From a virus: DNA of 36,117 nucleotides. Within the stretch, counting starts at the first letter, position 1; every line of letters begins with the position of its first letter. A model generated the notes under the pieces. It was not told the origin of the DNA, ran no database searches, and worked only from the letters and a program-made list of their open reading frames with translations. Position numbers and translations under genes: made by a program. This document shows, piece by piece, positions 17,838-26,819 of the stretch. The DNA is taken from positions 1 through 36,117 of IMG/VR virus record IMGVR_UViG_3300024264_002467; one strand, written 5' to 3'.

Positions 17838-18640
17838 AACAGGGTGTATTAATTTTTGCACAAAATAATAAAACAGACAACTATGTAAAACAAGCATATC
17901 TATGTGCATTAAGTGGTATGCAAAGTGGCAATAAACATTTTACATTAGTAACTGATAACGAAGTTGATGAAAAAACTAGTTTTATGTTTGATAAAGTAAT
18001 TGTACTAGAACACGATGATGCAAGTACTAGTGACTGGAAAATTGAAAATCGTTGGAAAGCATTTAATCTTACTCCGTATGATGAAACTATTGTAGTTGAT
18101 AGTGATGTATTATTTTTAGATAAAATAGACTGGAATAAATTTAAAGATCAAGAATTATATTTTACACAAAATCCTATTACATATCGACAAGAAAGTATAA
18201 ATGATACGTATTATAGAAAAGTATTTCATCAAAATCATTTGTTTAATGTTTATACAGGATTGTATTTTTTTACAAAAACAAAAACAGTAGCACGTTTTTT
18301 TGAATTATTAAATATTATCATTAGAGATTGGAAAGACTTTTATGATATATTCTGTAAAGAATTTAAACCAACACACGTAAGTATTGATGTATGTGCGGCT
18401 ATTGCTCTTGAATTAATGGAATACAATAATTTTCAAGATATTGATTTAATAGATTTTGTACATATGAAATTACATGCACAAAACTGGGTAGACACAAGTG
18501 AACATTGGCAAGAGAAGGTAGATTGGTATTTTAACAATGGACTTAAAATTGGAAATCACCAACAGCACGGAGTATTTCATTATACTGAAAAAGACTTTTG
18601 CGAAAAAATCCTAAAAAGGTACGAACAATGTATTGGTTAA
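17834..18640 (+). CDS. GT-A-like glycosyltransferase-type protein, paralogue of the previous gene
   Basis: This 268-residue protein begins MKQGVLIFAQNNKTDNYVKQA, parallel to its neighbour. It has FTLVTDNE, the linker NRWKAFNLTPYDE and a DxD motif TIVVDSDVLFLDK (D89-S-D91). That places it with GT-A-like enzymes that bind a nucleotide sugar through a metal. The C-terminal half is rich in Trp, His and Phe (HMKLHAQNWVD, QQHGVFHYTEKD), as often seen around acceptor sites. It overlaps the upstream stop through ATGA and the next gene by 13 bases. Specificity cannot be read from sequence. Confidence 0.62.
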   Translation: MKQGVLIFAQNNKTDNYVKQAYLCALSGMQSGNKHFTLVTDNEVDEKTSFMFDKVIVLEHDDASTSDWKIENRWKAFNLTPYDETIVVDSDVLFLDKIDWNKFKDQELYFTQNPITYRQESINDTYYRKVFHQNHLFNVYTGLYFFTKTKTVARFFELLNIIIRDWKDFYDIFCKEFKPTHVSIDVCAAIALELMEYNNFQDIDLIDFVHMKLHAQNWVDTSEHWQEKVDWYFNNGLKIGNHQQHGVFHYTEKDFCEKILKRYEQCIG

Positions 18641-19149
18641 TTTTTGATAAAGATAGTAGTAAAATTACAGGTCTACAAAACTATCCTCCTGAAGATGAAT
18701 TTCATGTAGAAGTATCTGAAGATGAATATGTTGACTTTATGCAAAATCCTGATAAAAAAGAAAATTATATTGTAAAGTATGATATTGCAAAAAAGCAATA
18801 TTTAATTTTAGAATATGAACAGCCTAAGTTTAATTATGATATTAAAGATGTAATATATCATGTTCCTAAGCAAATTGATGCAGATTGTATTATTACTAGG
18901 AATATAGAATGGCGCAACTGGAAACTACATGTTGATACAACACAAGAAATACTTTTAAATCCTAGACAGTTGTGTAAGTTTAGTATTACAAAAGCAAACG
19001 ACCCTCATTTGTTAATTAGGACATTTGATGCTACTGTAGAACAAATAGCAAAAGGTTATACAGTCCATTTCGAATATGACGAAGAAAAATCAGATGTAAG
19101 TATATACACACATAAAGTTTTTAACACGTACGGATGGATAAATGCATGA
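18628..19149 (+). CDS. Protein of unknown function between glycosyltransferase-like genes
   Basis: The start is taken as ATG 18628 (MYWLIFDKD; 173 residues) because an AAAAGG ribosome-binding site lies 8 bases upstream; an upstream TTG at 18598 would add ten basic residues inside the previous gene and is less likely. The protein is acidic and soluble, with no recognised domain. It reads as beta-rich (YLILEYEQPKFNYDIKDVIYHV, LLIRTFDATVEQ, YTVHFEYDEE). It overlaps the following gene by ATGA. Being locked between sugar-transferase-like genes suggests a partner or substrate-binding role in the same pathway, by inference only. Confidence 0.7.
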   Translation: MYWLIFDKDSSKITGLQNYPPEDEFHVEVSEDEYVDFMQNPDKKENYIVKYDIAKKQYLILEYEQPKFNYDIKDVIYHVPKQIDADCIITRNIEWRNWKLHVDTTQEILLNPRQLCKFSITKANDPHLLIRTFDATVEQIAKGYTVHFEYDEEKSDVSIYTHKVFNTYGWINA

Positions 19150-22100
19150 AACAATTTAAAGTTTTAGACTATGACATTATATATTTGTCATACGATGAAC
19201 CTAATGCAGAAGAAAATTATGCAAATTTACTTACTAAAGTTCCGTGGGCAAAACGTGTACACGGAGTAGAAGGTTCAGATGCCGCACACAAGGCTTGTGC
19301 TAAGATTGCAGAAACAGATAGGTTTATTACTATTGACGGCGACAATCAAATAGATGAACAATTTTTAAATCAAACAATTAACTTTCAAGATGGTGTAGAT
19401 TTAAGTAGGCATGTTGTAAGTTGGACTGCTGATAATATTATAAATGGACTACGTTACGGTAATGGTGGAATCAAATGTTGGGATAGAGAAACTGTCCTAA
19501 AGATGAAAACACATGAAAACGCCGAACCTGGAAACGTTGCGGCAGGCATTGACTTTTGCTGGGACTTAGAATACATACAGATTAATAGTTTAATGAGTAC
19601 AGTGCATAATAATGCAACACCACATCAAGCATGGAGAGCAGGGTTTCGTGAAGGTGTTAAAATGTGTTTGATGGAAGGAATCAAACCTGCTAAAACTGAA
19701 CTAATAGGTAATCATTGGAAAAATTTAGAAAGATTATATGTATGGTGTATGGCAGGTGCAGATGTTCCTAATGGATTATGGGCAATATATGGTGCAAGGG
19801 AAGGCTTGTACAAAACAATGTGTACAGATTGGGATTATGTTAATGTACGTGATTTTGAATACTTAAATGGTCTTTGGAAAGATAAGGTACAAGACGAAAG
19901 TGATTTACTAGAAGCAATTGAAGATTACGGCAAACGACTACTAGAACAACTAGATATTCCTATTGCTATAACGCCCTTAGACGCTCAACAGAGCAAGTTC
20001 TTTAAAAGTACATACCGCAATCCACCTAGACCAGAACATCCTTATATACGTACATCTACAACACAATTTAATAGTTTTTCAGGACAGTTGAATATAACGC
20101 CTAAAACAGAATATGATATTGTAATGATATCTTATGATGAAATAAATGCAGATGACAACTTTAATAAACTTACAACACGTTTTCCAAGAGCACAGCGTAT
20201 ACATGGAGTTAAAGGAATACATCAAGCACACATTGCCGCGGCAAATATTTGTTCAACAGAAATGTTTTGGATAGTAGATGGAGATGCTATTATCGATGAT
20301 GACTTTAACTTTGATTATATAGCAGAAGATACTCGTGCAGTGCATGTATGGCGCAGTCAAAATCCTATTAATGATTTAGTATACGGATATGGTGGAGTAA
20401 AACTATTTCCTACACAGATGACACGAGATATGGATACAAGTCGTCCTGATATGACTACAAGTATAAGCGACAGATTTAAAAAGATGGAAAAGATATCCTG
20501 TGTTACAGGATTTAATTCAAATGAATTTAGTACATGGCGCAGTGCATTTAGAGAATGTGCTAAACTAAGTTCTAAAGTTATTGACAGACAAAAAGAGGAT
20601 GAAACAAATGAAAGATTACGAATTTGGACAACAATGGGAAAAGACCGTCCCTTCGGCGAATACGCTATTAAAGGTGCTTGTGCTGGCAGGGAGTATGGGC
20701 TTTCTGATGGCGCTGATCTTCGGTTAATAAATGACTTCAATTGGTTGTATGAACAGTTTGTAGAAAATACAGACACTACAGAAGAATGGCAAGAACTATA
20801 TAATAAAGACGATAAAGTTCAAACAACAACGCCAACTGAAATAGAACAACCTCAAGAAATTAAAAGTACAGTTCCTATTCAAGAAGATAGTCCATTGCCA
20901 CCAAGAGATCCATTTATTGTAGATTTATTAGATAGATTTGAAATATTATATGGTGATAAAATATCTAATCTTAGACGTTTTTATAATGACGGTCATATGT
21001 TAGATATACTTCGTATGATTGGAAACGATGATTTACGTACTTTTATTGAAGAAAGAAATTATCACGGATTATTTAGATACTTAGAAGACAAGGGTATCGA
21101 AGATATTGACGACATCAGAAAGATGTTTATTGAAAAAAATGTACATAGTTTGTTTAGACTTCTTGGAGACGATTATGAAGATTTACGAAAAAGTGTTGTA
21201 GAAGAAAATTTACATAGTTTGTTTAGACTAGTAGATGAAAAGCATGATGATTTAAGAACTTTAATGTTAGAGAAAAATCTACACGGATTGTTTAGATTGT
21301 TAGGACCAAAATATGAAGATCTACGCAAAGCAGTAATAGAACAAAATCATCACAGTTTGTTTAGAGTGCTAGGTAATGAATATGATGATTTACGTAAAGT
21401 AGTTACAGAACAGAATGTACACAGTTTGTTTAGGTTATTAGGTGATGAATATGATGATTTACGTAAAGTAGTTACAGATAAAAACGTACATAGTTTATTT
21501 AGACTGATTGAACAAACTGACACTACAGAAGATTTACGCAAAGCACTAACTGAATCAAATGAAATGAGTTTGTTTAGATTAATCCAAGACAAAGATACTA
21601 TTGTTGAGGATATTAAAAAAGCAGGCTTTTACAAAAATATTTGGAGCATTAAACGTATTGAACCTAGTGTTGCTGATGAAATAAATCTAACAATGGATAA
21701 TAATAAACATTTCTTATGGCGTGTACTTGATAAGCATACAGGAAGTTTATTTGTAAAACCTTTAGAAATATTAGATAAGCATAATGTTGAATACGACAAA
21801 GATGTAATGAGTCGCGGACAAATAAAAAGTAAAAAGTGGTTAGTTGATGAACTTAGCAAATTAAACCTACCACTAGGCACAATATTTTTATGTGCAGGCT
21901 GGTATGCTAGTATTGTTCCGTTAATGCAAGAAGCAGAATTAGACTTTGAAAAAATTCGTAGTTTTGATATTGATCCTGATGTATGGAAAATTGCTGAAAT
22001 ATTTAATACTGAATTAGTTAGTAATGCATGGAAATTTAAAGCAAGTACACAAAACATAATGGATATAAATTACAATGAACATACATATGATACACTTAAA

Positions 22101-22379
22101 CCAGGAGGCGAAGTAACAACAGTCAATAGAGAAATTGCTAATACTATTGTTAACACAAGTTGTGAACATATTACAAACTTTAGTAAATGGTATGATCTAA
22201 TACCGAATGGTAAACTAGTTGTATTACAAAGTAATAATTATTATGAAATTGAAGAACATGTCAATTGTTCTAATAGTTTAGAACAGTTTAGTGCTAGTGC
22301 GCCAATGAAAGAAGTATTATACGAAGGCGAACTTGATCTAGGACAATACACGAGGTATATGAAAATTGGACGTAAGTAA
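19146..22379 (+). CDS. Multi-domain protein: two GT-A-like domains, 23-residue LFRL repeats, methyltransferase-like domain
   Basis: The start ATG 19146 is chosen for its ATGA overlap with the previous stop; an in-frame ATG at 19134 is the alternative. It is 1077 residues. Residues 1 to about 290 and about 315-560 are two diverged copies of one domain. Each has DYDIIYLSYDE/EYDIVMISYDE, RVHGVEG/RIHGVKG and a DGD motif (64-66 and 378-380) as expected of a GT-A-like fold. About 605-840 is an array of 23-residue helical repeats (DDLRK......HSLFRLLG). About 860-1077 resembles a class I SAM-dependent methyltransferase: GTIFLCAGWYASI at the cofactor loop, SFDIDPDVW after it, and a late IPNGKLVVLQSN strand. 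The cofactor loop is not a classic GxGxG, so activity is uncertain. Such a fusion is unusual for a phage. Confidence 0.7.
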   Translation: MKQFKVLDYDIIYLSYDEPNAEENYANLLTKVPWAKRVHGVEGSDAAHKACAKIAETDRFITIDGDNQIDEQFLNQTINFQDGVDLSRHVVSWTADNIINGLRYGNGGIKCWDRETVLKMKTHENAEPGNVAAGIDFCWDLEYIQINSLMSTVHNNATPHQAWRAGFREGVKMCLMEGIKPAKTELIGNHWKNLERLYVWCMAGADVPNGLWAIYGAREGLYKTMCTDWDYVNVRDFEYLNGLWKDKVQDESDLLEAIEDYGKRLLEQLDIPIAITPLDAQQSKFFKSTYRNPPRPEHPYIRTSTTQFNSFSGQLNITPKTEYDIVMISYDEINADDNFNKLTTRFPRAQRIHGVKGIHQAHIAAANICSTEMFWIVDGDAIIDDDFNFDYIAEDTRAVHVWRSQNPINDLVYGYGGVKLFPTQMTRDMDTSRPDMTTSISDRFKKMEKISCVTGFNSNEFSTWRSAFRECAKLSSKVIDRQKEDETNERLRIWTTMGKDRPFGEYAIKGACAGREYGLSDGADLRLINDFNWLYEQFVENTDTTEEWQELYNKDDKVQTTTPTEIEQPQEIKSTVPIQEDSPLPPRDPFIVDLLDRFEILYGDKISNLRRFYNDGHMLDILRMIGNDDLRTFIEERNYHGLFRYLEDKGIEDIDDIRKMFIEKNVHSLFRLLGDDYEDLRKSVVEENLHSLFRLVDEKHDDLRTLMLEKNLHGLFRLLGPKYEDLRKAVIEQNHHSLFRVLGNEYDDLRKVVTEQNVHSLFRLLGDEYDDLRKVVTDKNVHSLFRLIEQTDTTEDLRKALTESNEMSLFRLIQDKDTIVEDIKKAGFYKNIWSIKRIEPSVADEINLTMDNNKHFLWRVLDKHTGSLFVKPLEILDKHNVEYDKDVMSRGQIKSKKWLVDELSKLNLPLGTIFLCAGWYASIVPLMQEAELDFEKIRSFDIDPDVWKIAEIFNTELVSNAWKFKASTQNIMDINYNEHTYDTLKPGGEVTTVNREIANTIVNTSCEHITNFSKWYDLIPNGKLVVLQSNNYYEIEEHVNCSNSLEQFSASAPMKEVLYEGELDLGQYTRYMKIGRK
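20961..21663 (+). repeat. In-gene array of about ten 69-bp (23-residue) repeats
   Basis: Units follow the pattern [YIH]-[DE]-D-[LI]-R-K-x6-N-x-H-[SG]-L-F-R-[LV]-[LIV]-G-x2. Six consecutive units are exactly 23 residues; the first and the last few are diverged or a few residues longer. Two neighbouring units share 29 identical bases (21381-21409 and 21450-21478), exactly 69 bases apart, so this part duplicated recently. The repeats look amphipathic and helical, likely forming a solenoid or binding scaffold between the glycosyltransferase-like and methyltransferase-like domains. Confidence 0.85.
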
Positions 22380-22590
22380 ATTAACATTAAGGCAAATGCA
22401 AACTGAAAGTGCTAGAGCATTAAGCACTATGGAAGCGACCAACAACAACATTTATCAGTTTAATAAACAAGCACATCATAACAGTCAAAATTGGTACAAA
22501 GCCGTAATTGATTGGTATGTTGGACAATACGGTGATTTACCCAGCCGTGCCGGTCCCGGTAAAGATATAAAGTTAGTGTTAGATGTATAG
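22366..22590 (+). CDS. Small protein directly before the radical SAM run
   Basis: A 74-residue frame opens at TTG 22366, with GAGG 10 bases upstream; an ATG at 22396 (64 residues, poor spacing to AAGG) is the alternative start. It overlaps the end of the upstream gene by 14 bases and the first radical SAM gene by 8. It is rich in Asn, Gln and aromatic residues (NNNIYQFNKQAHHNSQNWYK) and ends SRAGPGKDIKLVLDV. It contains no Cys and no recognised domain. It may be a structural or accessory protein. Its size and position before radical SAM/SPASM-type genes also make it a candidate modification substrate, but there is no clear leader-core layout. Confidence 0.6.
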   Translation: MDVSKLTLRQMQTESARALSTMEATNNNIYQFNKQAHHNSQNWYKAVIDWYVGQYGDLPSRAGPGKDIKLVLDV

Positions 22591-23665
22591 ATACGAAGAT
22601 ATTAAAGAAGTACATTTAGAAGTTACACAACGGTGCCAAGCCGCATGTCCTATGTGTGATCGTAATATGAATGGAGGTGCAGATAATCCTCACATAACAA
22701 ATGCTGAACTAAGCGTAGCAGATACAAAACGTATGTTTAGTCCAGACTTTATTAAGCAATTAAATGTAATGTATATGTGTGGTAACTTAGGTGATCCTAT
22801 TGTTGCAAAAGATACACTAGAAATATTTGAATATTTTAGAGAACACAATCCTAACATGTGGTTAAGCATGAATACAAATGCAGGCGCAAAAGATATCTAC
22901 TGGTGGGCAAGACTTGCAGAAGTTATAGGACGTAGAGGCGCAGTAATTTTTAGTGTAGACGGACTACGAGATACTAATCATCTATATAGACAAAATGTAG
23001 TATGGGACAACGTAGAAAGAAACATGCAAGCATTTATCGAAGCAGGCGGTAGAGCCCGTTGGGACTTCTTAATTTTTGCACACAACGAACATCAAGTTGA
23101 AGAAGCAGAAGCACTTGCTAATCAATGGGGATGTGAAAAGTTTATTAAGAAAAAATCAGGTAGATTTATTACAAGTGATATTAAACCTAAAACATCTCAT
23201 CAAGCAGTAAATCGTAAAGGTGCAGAAACACAAACTTTAGCACAGCCCAAAGATCAAAAAAATAAAAATTTAGCATTGCTAAAACAAAAAGAGATTGAAA
23301 AGTCTTATGGTAGTATGAAACAGTACTTAGACAAATGTTCAATAAATTGCAAAGTTGCAAAGCAAGGAAGTATCTTTGTAACAGCAGAAGGACTTTTAAT
23401 GCCATGTTGTTGGACTGCTGGACGTATGTACAAATGGTGGCATGAAGATCCTCGTGTAGAACAAGTATGGGATCATATCGATAATGCTGGTGGAAAGCAA
23501 GGCATAAGTATTATTAACAACGATATAAAACACGTAGTTAACGGAAAATTAATAGACAGTATTACCACAAGTTGGCAAAAAGATAGTATTGCTGATGGCA
23601 AACTTGGTGTTTGCGCTCAGAAGTGTGGTAGTGAGTTTGATCCTTATGCGGAGCAGTTTAAGTAG
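22583..23665 (+). CDS. Radical SAM protein, type A (SPASM/twitch-like C-terminus)
   Basis: In this 360-residue protein the radical SAM motif C18-x3-C22-x2-C25 (CQAACPMC) lies in the first strand region and would bind the 4Fe-4S cluster that cleaves SAM. Instead of GGEP there is CGNLGDP (residues 66-72). Next come FSVDGLRDTNHLYRQN and the WDFLIFAHNEHQ strand seen in the three other type-A proteins. A basic linker (about 200-245) leads to a C-terminal Cys domain: C.INC near 251, PCCW near 275, and CAQKC near 345, probably ligating an auxiliary Fe-S cluster. It overlaps the 74-residue gene upstream by 8 bases. The substrate is unknown. Confidence 0.85.
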   Translation: MYRYEDIKEVHLEVTQRCQAACPMCDRNMNGGADNPHITNAELSVADTKRMFSPDFIKQLNVMYMCGNLGDPIVAKDTLEIFEYFREHNPNMWLSMNTNAGAKDIYWWARLAEVIGRRGAVIFSVDGLRDTNHLYRQNVVWDNVERNMQAFIEAGGRARWDFLIFAHNEHQVEEAEALANQWGCEKFIKKKSGRFITSDIKPKTSHQAVNRKGAETQTLAQPKDQKNKNLALLKQKEIEKSYGSMKQYLDKCSINCKVAKQGSIFVTAEGLLMPCCWTAGRMYKWWHEDPRVEQVWDHIDNAGGKQGISIINNDIKHVVNGKLIDSITTSWQKDSIADGKLGVCAQKCGSEFDPYAEQFK

Positions 23666-24763
23666 ATGGATATTACCCAGTTAAAAAAAGTAGAATTAGA
23701 AATTACAAGCGATTGTAATGCGGCTTGTCCAGGATGTCAAAGAACGTCATTAAACAATCTCGGCAAACTTAAAGTCCAAGACTTTAGTCTTGCTGATCTA
23801 AAAAGAATTTTTCCGCCTAATAATTATCAAGGAATAGAATTTAAATTTTGTGGAGTATTAGGAGATCCTGCAATACATCCCGAGTTTGCTGAAATGCTAG
23901 AATATCTATTATTGTGTGGAGGCACTTGTAGTATTAGTACTAATGGTGCAGTTGGCACAGCAGACATGTGGCGTAAAATAGGACAACTTTGTCACGATCA
24001 CGAAAAGCGGTTTCATTTACATTGGTGTATAGACGGGCATGAACAAACTAATCATATTTACAGAGTAAACACAAAATGGAAAGTGTTAGAAAGAAATATG
24101 AATGCTTTTGTAGAAACTGTAGGAGAATATGTATATCGAGCAAAGTGGGTGTTTATTGTTTTTGACCATAATGAATACGAAATAGAGACAGCCAGAGAAC
24201 ACGCTGAACGTTTAGGATTTAGTTTTGCCACACGTACTGGAATGCGTAATAGTTTTCAAAAATGGATAGCAGAATTACCACAGAAAGTAGTTGTCAACAA
24301 TAAGAAAAAAGTTGTTAAAGTAGAAAAAGTTATTACTACTACAGGAACAAAAGAACACAGCAAAGTAGAACAAGTAAAAAAATTAGATGATTTTATTGCA
24401 AAAGAAAATAAAACACACAAAGAAACAGTAGAAGTATTACAAACAATACAATGCAAATATATACATGAAGGAGAAATATTTATTGCGGCAGATCAAACTA
24501 TGTGGCCTTGTTGTTTCTTGTCAGATTCGTCGACGAATAATAAAGAAAAAATTAATGACAAGATGCATGAATATGGTGATGGCTGGAATAGTTTACAAGA
24601 TAAATCAATAAACGAAGTTATGCAACATCCATGGTTTGATAAAATTCTAACAGATAGTTGGGATCCTAATCATTCAAAACATTTACCTAGATGCATTAGA
24701 ACATGTGCATATAACAAAGCATATCACAATGAAATTAATCATAATGACAAAGTTACAGCATGA
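23666..24763 (+). CDS. Radical SAM protein, type A
   Basis: This 365-residue protein starts right after the previous stop (TAGATG). The 4Fe-4S motif is C17-x3-C21-x2-C24 (CNAACPGC). The GGEP position reads FCGVLGDP. The type-A signature WCIDGHEQTNHIYRVN and WVFIVFDHNEYE follows. A long Lys/Thr-rich linker (about 205-255, with NNKKKVVKVEKV) separates the core from a C-terminal domain with PCCF near 280 and CIRTCAYN near 343, likely an auxiliary cluster site. The paralogous relation to the preceding gene and to the genes at 25866 and 26816 is clear from shared motifs in the same order. Target unknown. Confidence 0.85.
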   Translation: MDITQLKKVELEITSDCNAACPGCQRTSLNNLGKLKVQDFSLADLKRIFPPNNYQGIEFKFCGVLGDPAIHPEFAEMLEYLLLCGGTCSISTNGAVGTADMWRKIGQLCHDHEKRFHLHWCIDGHEQTNHIYRVNTKWKVLERNMNAFVETVGEYVYRAKWVFIVFDHNEYEIETAREHAERLGFSFATRTGMRNSFQKWIAELPQKVVVNNKKKVVKVEKVITTTGTKEHSKVEQVKKLDDFIAKENKTHKETVEVLQTIQCKYIHEGEIFIAADQTMWPCCFLSDSSTNNKEKINDKMHEYGDGWNSLQDKSINEVMQHPWFDKILTDSWDPNHSKHLPRCIRTCAYNKAYHNEINHNDKVTA

Positions 24764-25866
24764 CAGAATATAATTGTTTAGAATCTATTAACGCAATTTA
24801 TGTAAGGCGCGAGGAAGAAGGATACGCAGTTAAACCTTGTTGTGTTTATAACCAACCCTATCAAGATGATCATCATGTTCAGGATCCAAACGAATTATTT
24901 GATAATCCCTATATCAATAAAATTAGAGAAGGCTTCAAAGGCGATTGGGCAAAAAATAATCCTGGCTGTGCCGCATGTGTTATGAAAGAAAAAAGCGGAA
25001 AACCTAGTAAGCGTTTAGGAAGTTTAAAACGTGGACCTAATTTGAATGTCAATAATATTCCTACTAGATGGGACTTACGTCCAGGCAATACTTGTAATTT
25101 AAAATGCATAATGTGTAATCTAAGAAATAGTAGTAAATGGATTGAAGATAATGATATTGCAAATAAATTTAACGGTAGCCATGGTATTGATACAGAAAAA
25201 TCTTTTAGAAAGGACATGGATTGGAATTGGGTGTACAATAAATGTAAAGGAATGGCAGAGATTATCTATATAGCAGGCGGCGAACCGTTTTACATGAAAA
25301 ATGTACGTAACTTTTTAAAAAAACTATCTGAAATAAAATGGAACTGTGATAATACAACTATTCAAATACAAACAAATGGAGTTACTAATAGTCCTGCACT
25401 TTTAGAAATACTTTCTAAATTCAGCAGAGTAGAGTATAGTTTAAGTATTGACGGTTGGGCTGAAGTAAATGAACTTATAAGATTTCCTACTATTCACCAA
25501 GAATGGATTGACGGATATAATAGTATCAAATCTTTAGATCCAATCAATCTGATTTGCAATCTTACAATACAGTCTTTAAACTTGCCTAATATACAAACAA
25601 CACTAAAAGAACTGCATAACTTAGATAAAGATTTAAAATTTGATATGCATTTGTTAGAATATCCTAATTACTTGTCAATAAATGCATTAAAGCCGCAAGT
25701 AATTGAAGAAGTAAAACAAAACAATAACAATAAGTTAATTGCAAAGTTTATAGACTCATACAATTATGATAGAGGATTAAATGTTAAGATGCAAAAATTT
25801 CTACAAGAAATGGATACAAGGAGAGGCACGAACAGCAAAGTAGTTGCTCCGTGGTGTTACGTATAA
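24760..25866 (+). CDS. Radical SAM protein, type B (N-terminal twitch-like domain)
   Basis: This 368-residue protein overlaps the upstream stop by ATGA. Its architecture is reversed relative to type A. A Cys domain comes first (KPCCVYNQPY with C27-C28; NPYINKIREGF; GCAACVMKE; SKR), followed by the radical SAM core with C112-x3-C116-x2-C119 (CNLKCIMC) and an intact GGEP (IAGGEPFY, about 171-178). A TNG motif and SLSIDGWAEVNELIRFP follow, as in SPASM/twitch radical SAM enzymes. The N-terminal PCC plus CxxC would hold an auxiliary cluster. It sits between two type-A genes, so the two types may act together. Substrate unknown. Confidence 0.85.
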   Translation: MTEYNCLESINAIYVRREEEGYAVKPCCVYNQPYQDDHHVQDPNELFDNPYINKIREGFKGDWAKNNPGCAACVMKEKSGKPSKRLGSLKRGPNLNVNNIPTRWDLRPGNTCNLKCIMCNLRNSSKWIEDNDIANKFNGSHGIDTEKSFRKDMDWNWVYNKCKGMAEIIYIAGGEPFYMKNVRNFLKKLSEIKWNCDNTTIQIQTNGVTNSPALLEILSKFSRVEYSLSIDGWAEVNELIRFPTIHQEWIDGYNSIKSLDPINLICNLTIQSLNLPNIQTTLKELHNLDKDLKFDMHLLEYPNYLSINALKPQVIEEVKQNNNNKLIAKFIDSYNYDRGLNVKMQKFLQEMDTRRGTNSKVVAPWCYV

Positions 25867-26819
25867 TGTGGTCAAGTGAAACTTTAGAATGGATTGATAT
25901 AGAACTTACAAGTTTTTGCAATATTAAATGCAAAGGCTGTTTCCGTGTGCTTTCTGATTACAAAGATGATATACTTAATAAAACTTATCTTGATTTAGAT
26001 ACTATTAAAGAAAAGTTTCAAAAGGAAATGTTTCCTAACATGAAAATAATTAACTTTTGCGGAAGTGTAGACGAACCTTGTAGTCATCCGCAGTTTCACG
26101 AAATAATAGAACACTTTGCACAGTGGGGGTGCCATATCAATGTTGCTACGAACGGTAGTTTACGTACAACAAGTTGGTGGGAAAAACTAGCAAAAATTAT
26201 GCCGCCTAGTCATAGAGTAACTTGGGGTATTGATGGTAGTGATGAATTATCAGAAGTATATAGAGAAGGCAGTAGTTTTAAAAAAGTACAGCAAAATTTT
26301 AAAGCGTTTATAGCCGCAGGCGGTCAAAGTGTTTGGCAGTTTATTAGTTTTGAACACAACGAACATCAATTAGAAATAGCAAAGCAAATGGCTAAAGATG
26401 AAGGCTTTAAAGATTTCAAAACTATTATAAGTCATAGAAAAGATACTAAAGAAGTAAAACATAAAAGAGCAAAAGCAGATACTAATCCTGGAGAGCGTCC
26501 GTGTATTAGTTGTAAGTATGCAAATCAAAAACGTATATTTGTAAATCATATGGGCAATGTTATTCCATGCTGTCACTTAAACAGTAAAATGTTAGAGTTT
26601 CCTATAAGTGGTAAACACAAAGATAGATTTGAAGATATACTTGTTGAGAACGATTATATGAATGATATCAATTTGAAAAATGTTACACTTGACCAAGCAA
26701 TGAATAGTAAAGTATGGAATGGTATTAAAGACAGTTGGACTGATGATGTACGTATACCTAAATGCGAAAGCACTTGTGCAGAAAAAATTCGTGACAAATT
26801 TATAAAGGAACAATTATGA
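25866..26819 (+). CDS. Radical SAM protein, type A
   Basis: The start is ATG 25866, the A of the previous stop (TAATG), giving 317 residues; an upstream GTG at 25851 would add five residues. The motif is C18-x3-C22-x2-C25 (CNIKCKGC). FCGSVDEP replaces GGEP. WGIDGSDELSEVYREG and WQFISFEHNEHQ match the other type-A proteins. A basic linker (SHRKDTKEVKHKRAKA) is followed by CISCKYAN, an IPCCHLN site and CESTCAEK at the end, giving enough Cys for an auxiliary cluster. It is the shortest of the type-A set. It overlaps the next gene through ATGA. Confidence 0.83.
   Translation: MWSSETLEWIDIELTSFCNIKCKGCFRVLSDYKDDILNKTYLDLDTIKEKFQKEMFPNMKIINFCGSVDEPCSHPQFHEIIEHFAQWGCHINVATNGSLRTTSWWEKLAKIMPPSHRVTWGIDGSDELSEVYREGSSFKKVQQNFKAFIAAGGQSVWQFISFEHNEHQLEIAKQMAKDEGFKDFKTIISHRKDTKEVKHKRAKADTNPGERPCISCKYANQKRIFVNHMGNVIPCCHLNSKMLEFPISGKHKDRFEDILVENDYMNDINLKNVTLDQAMNSKVWNGIKDSWTDDVRIPKCESTCAEKIRDKFIKEQL

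Noticed and set aside
20961-21663. Evenly spaced repeats resembling a CRISPR array
   Set aside because: The 69-base period is in frame with a coding sequence, units diverge at synonymous and conservative sites, and there are no unique spacers between identical repeats.
21350-22057. Minus-strand open frames opposite the LFRL repeats and the methyltransferase-like domain
   Set aside because: Their repeated sequence is only the reverse of the + strand repeat; the + strand frame has clear domain structure.
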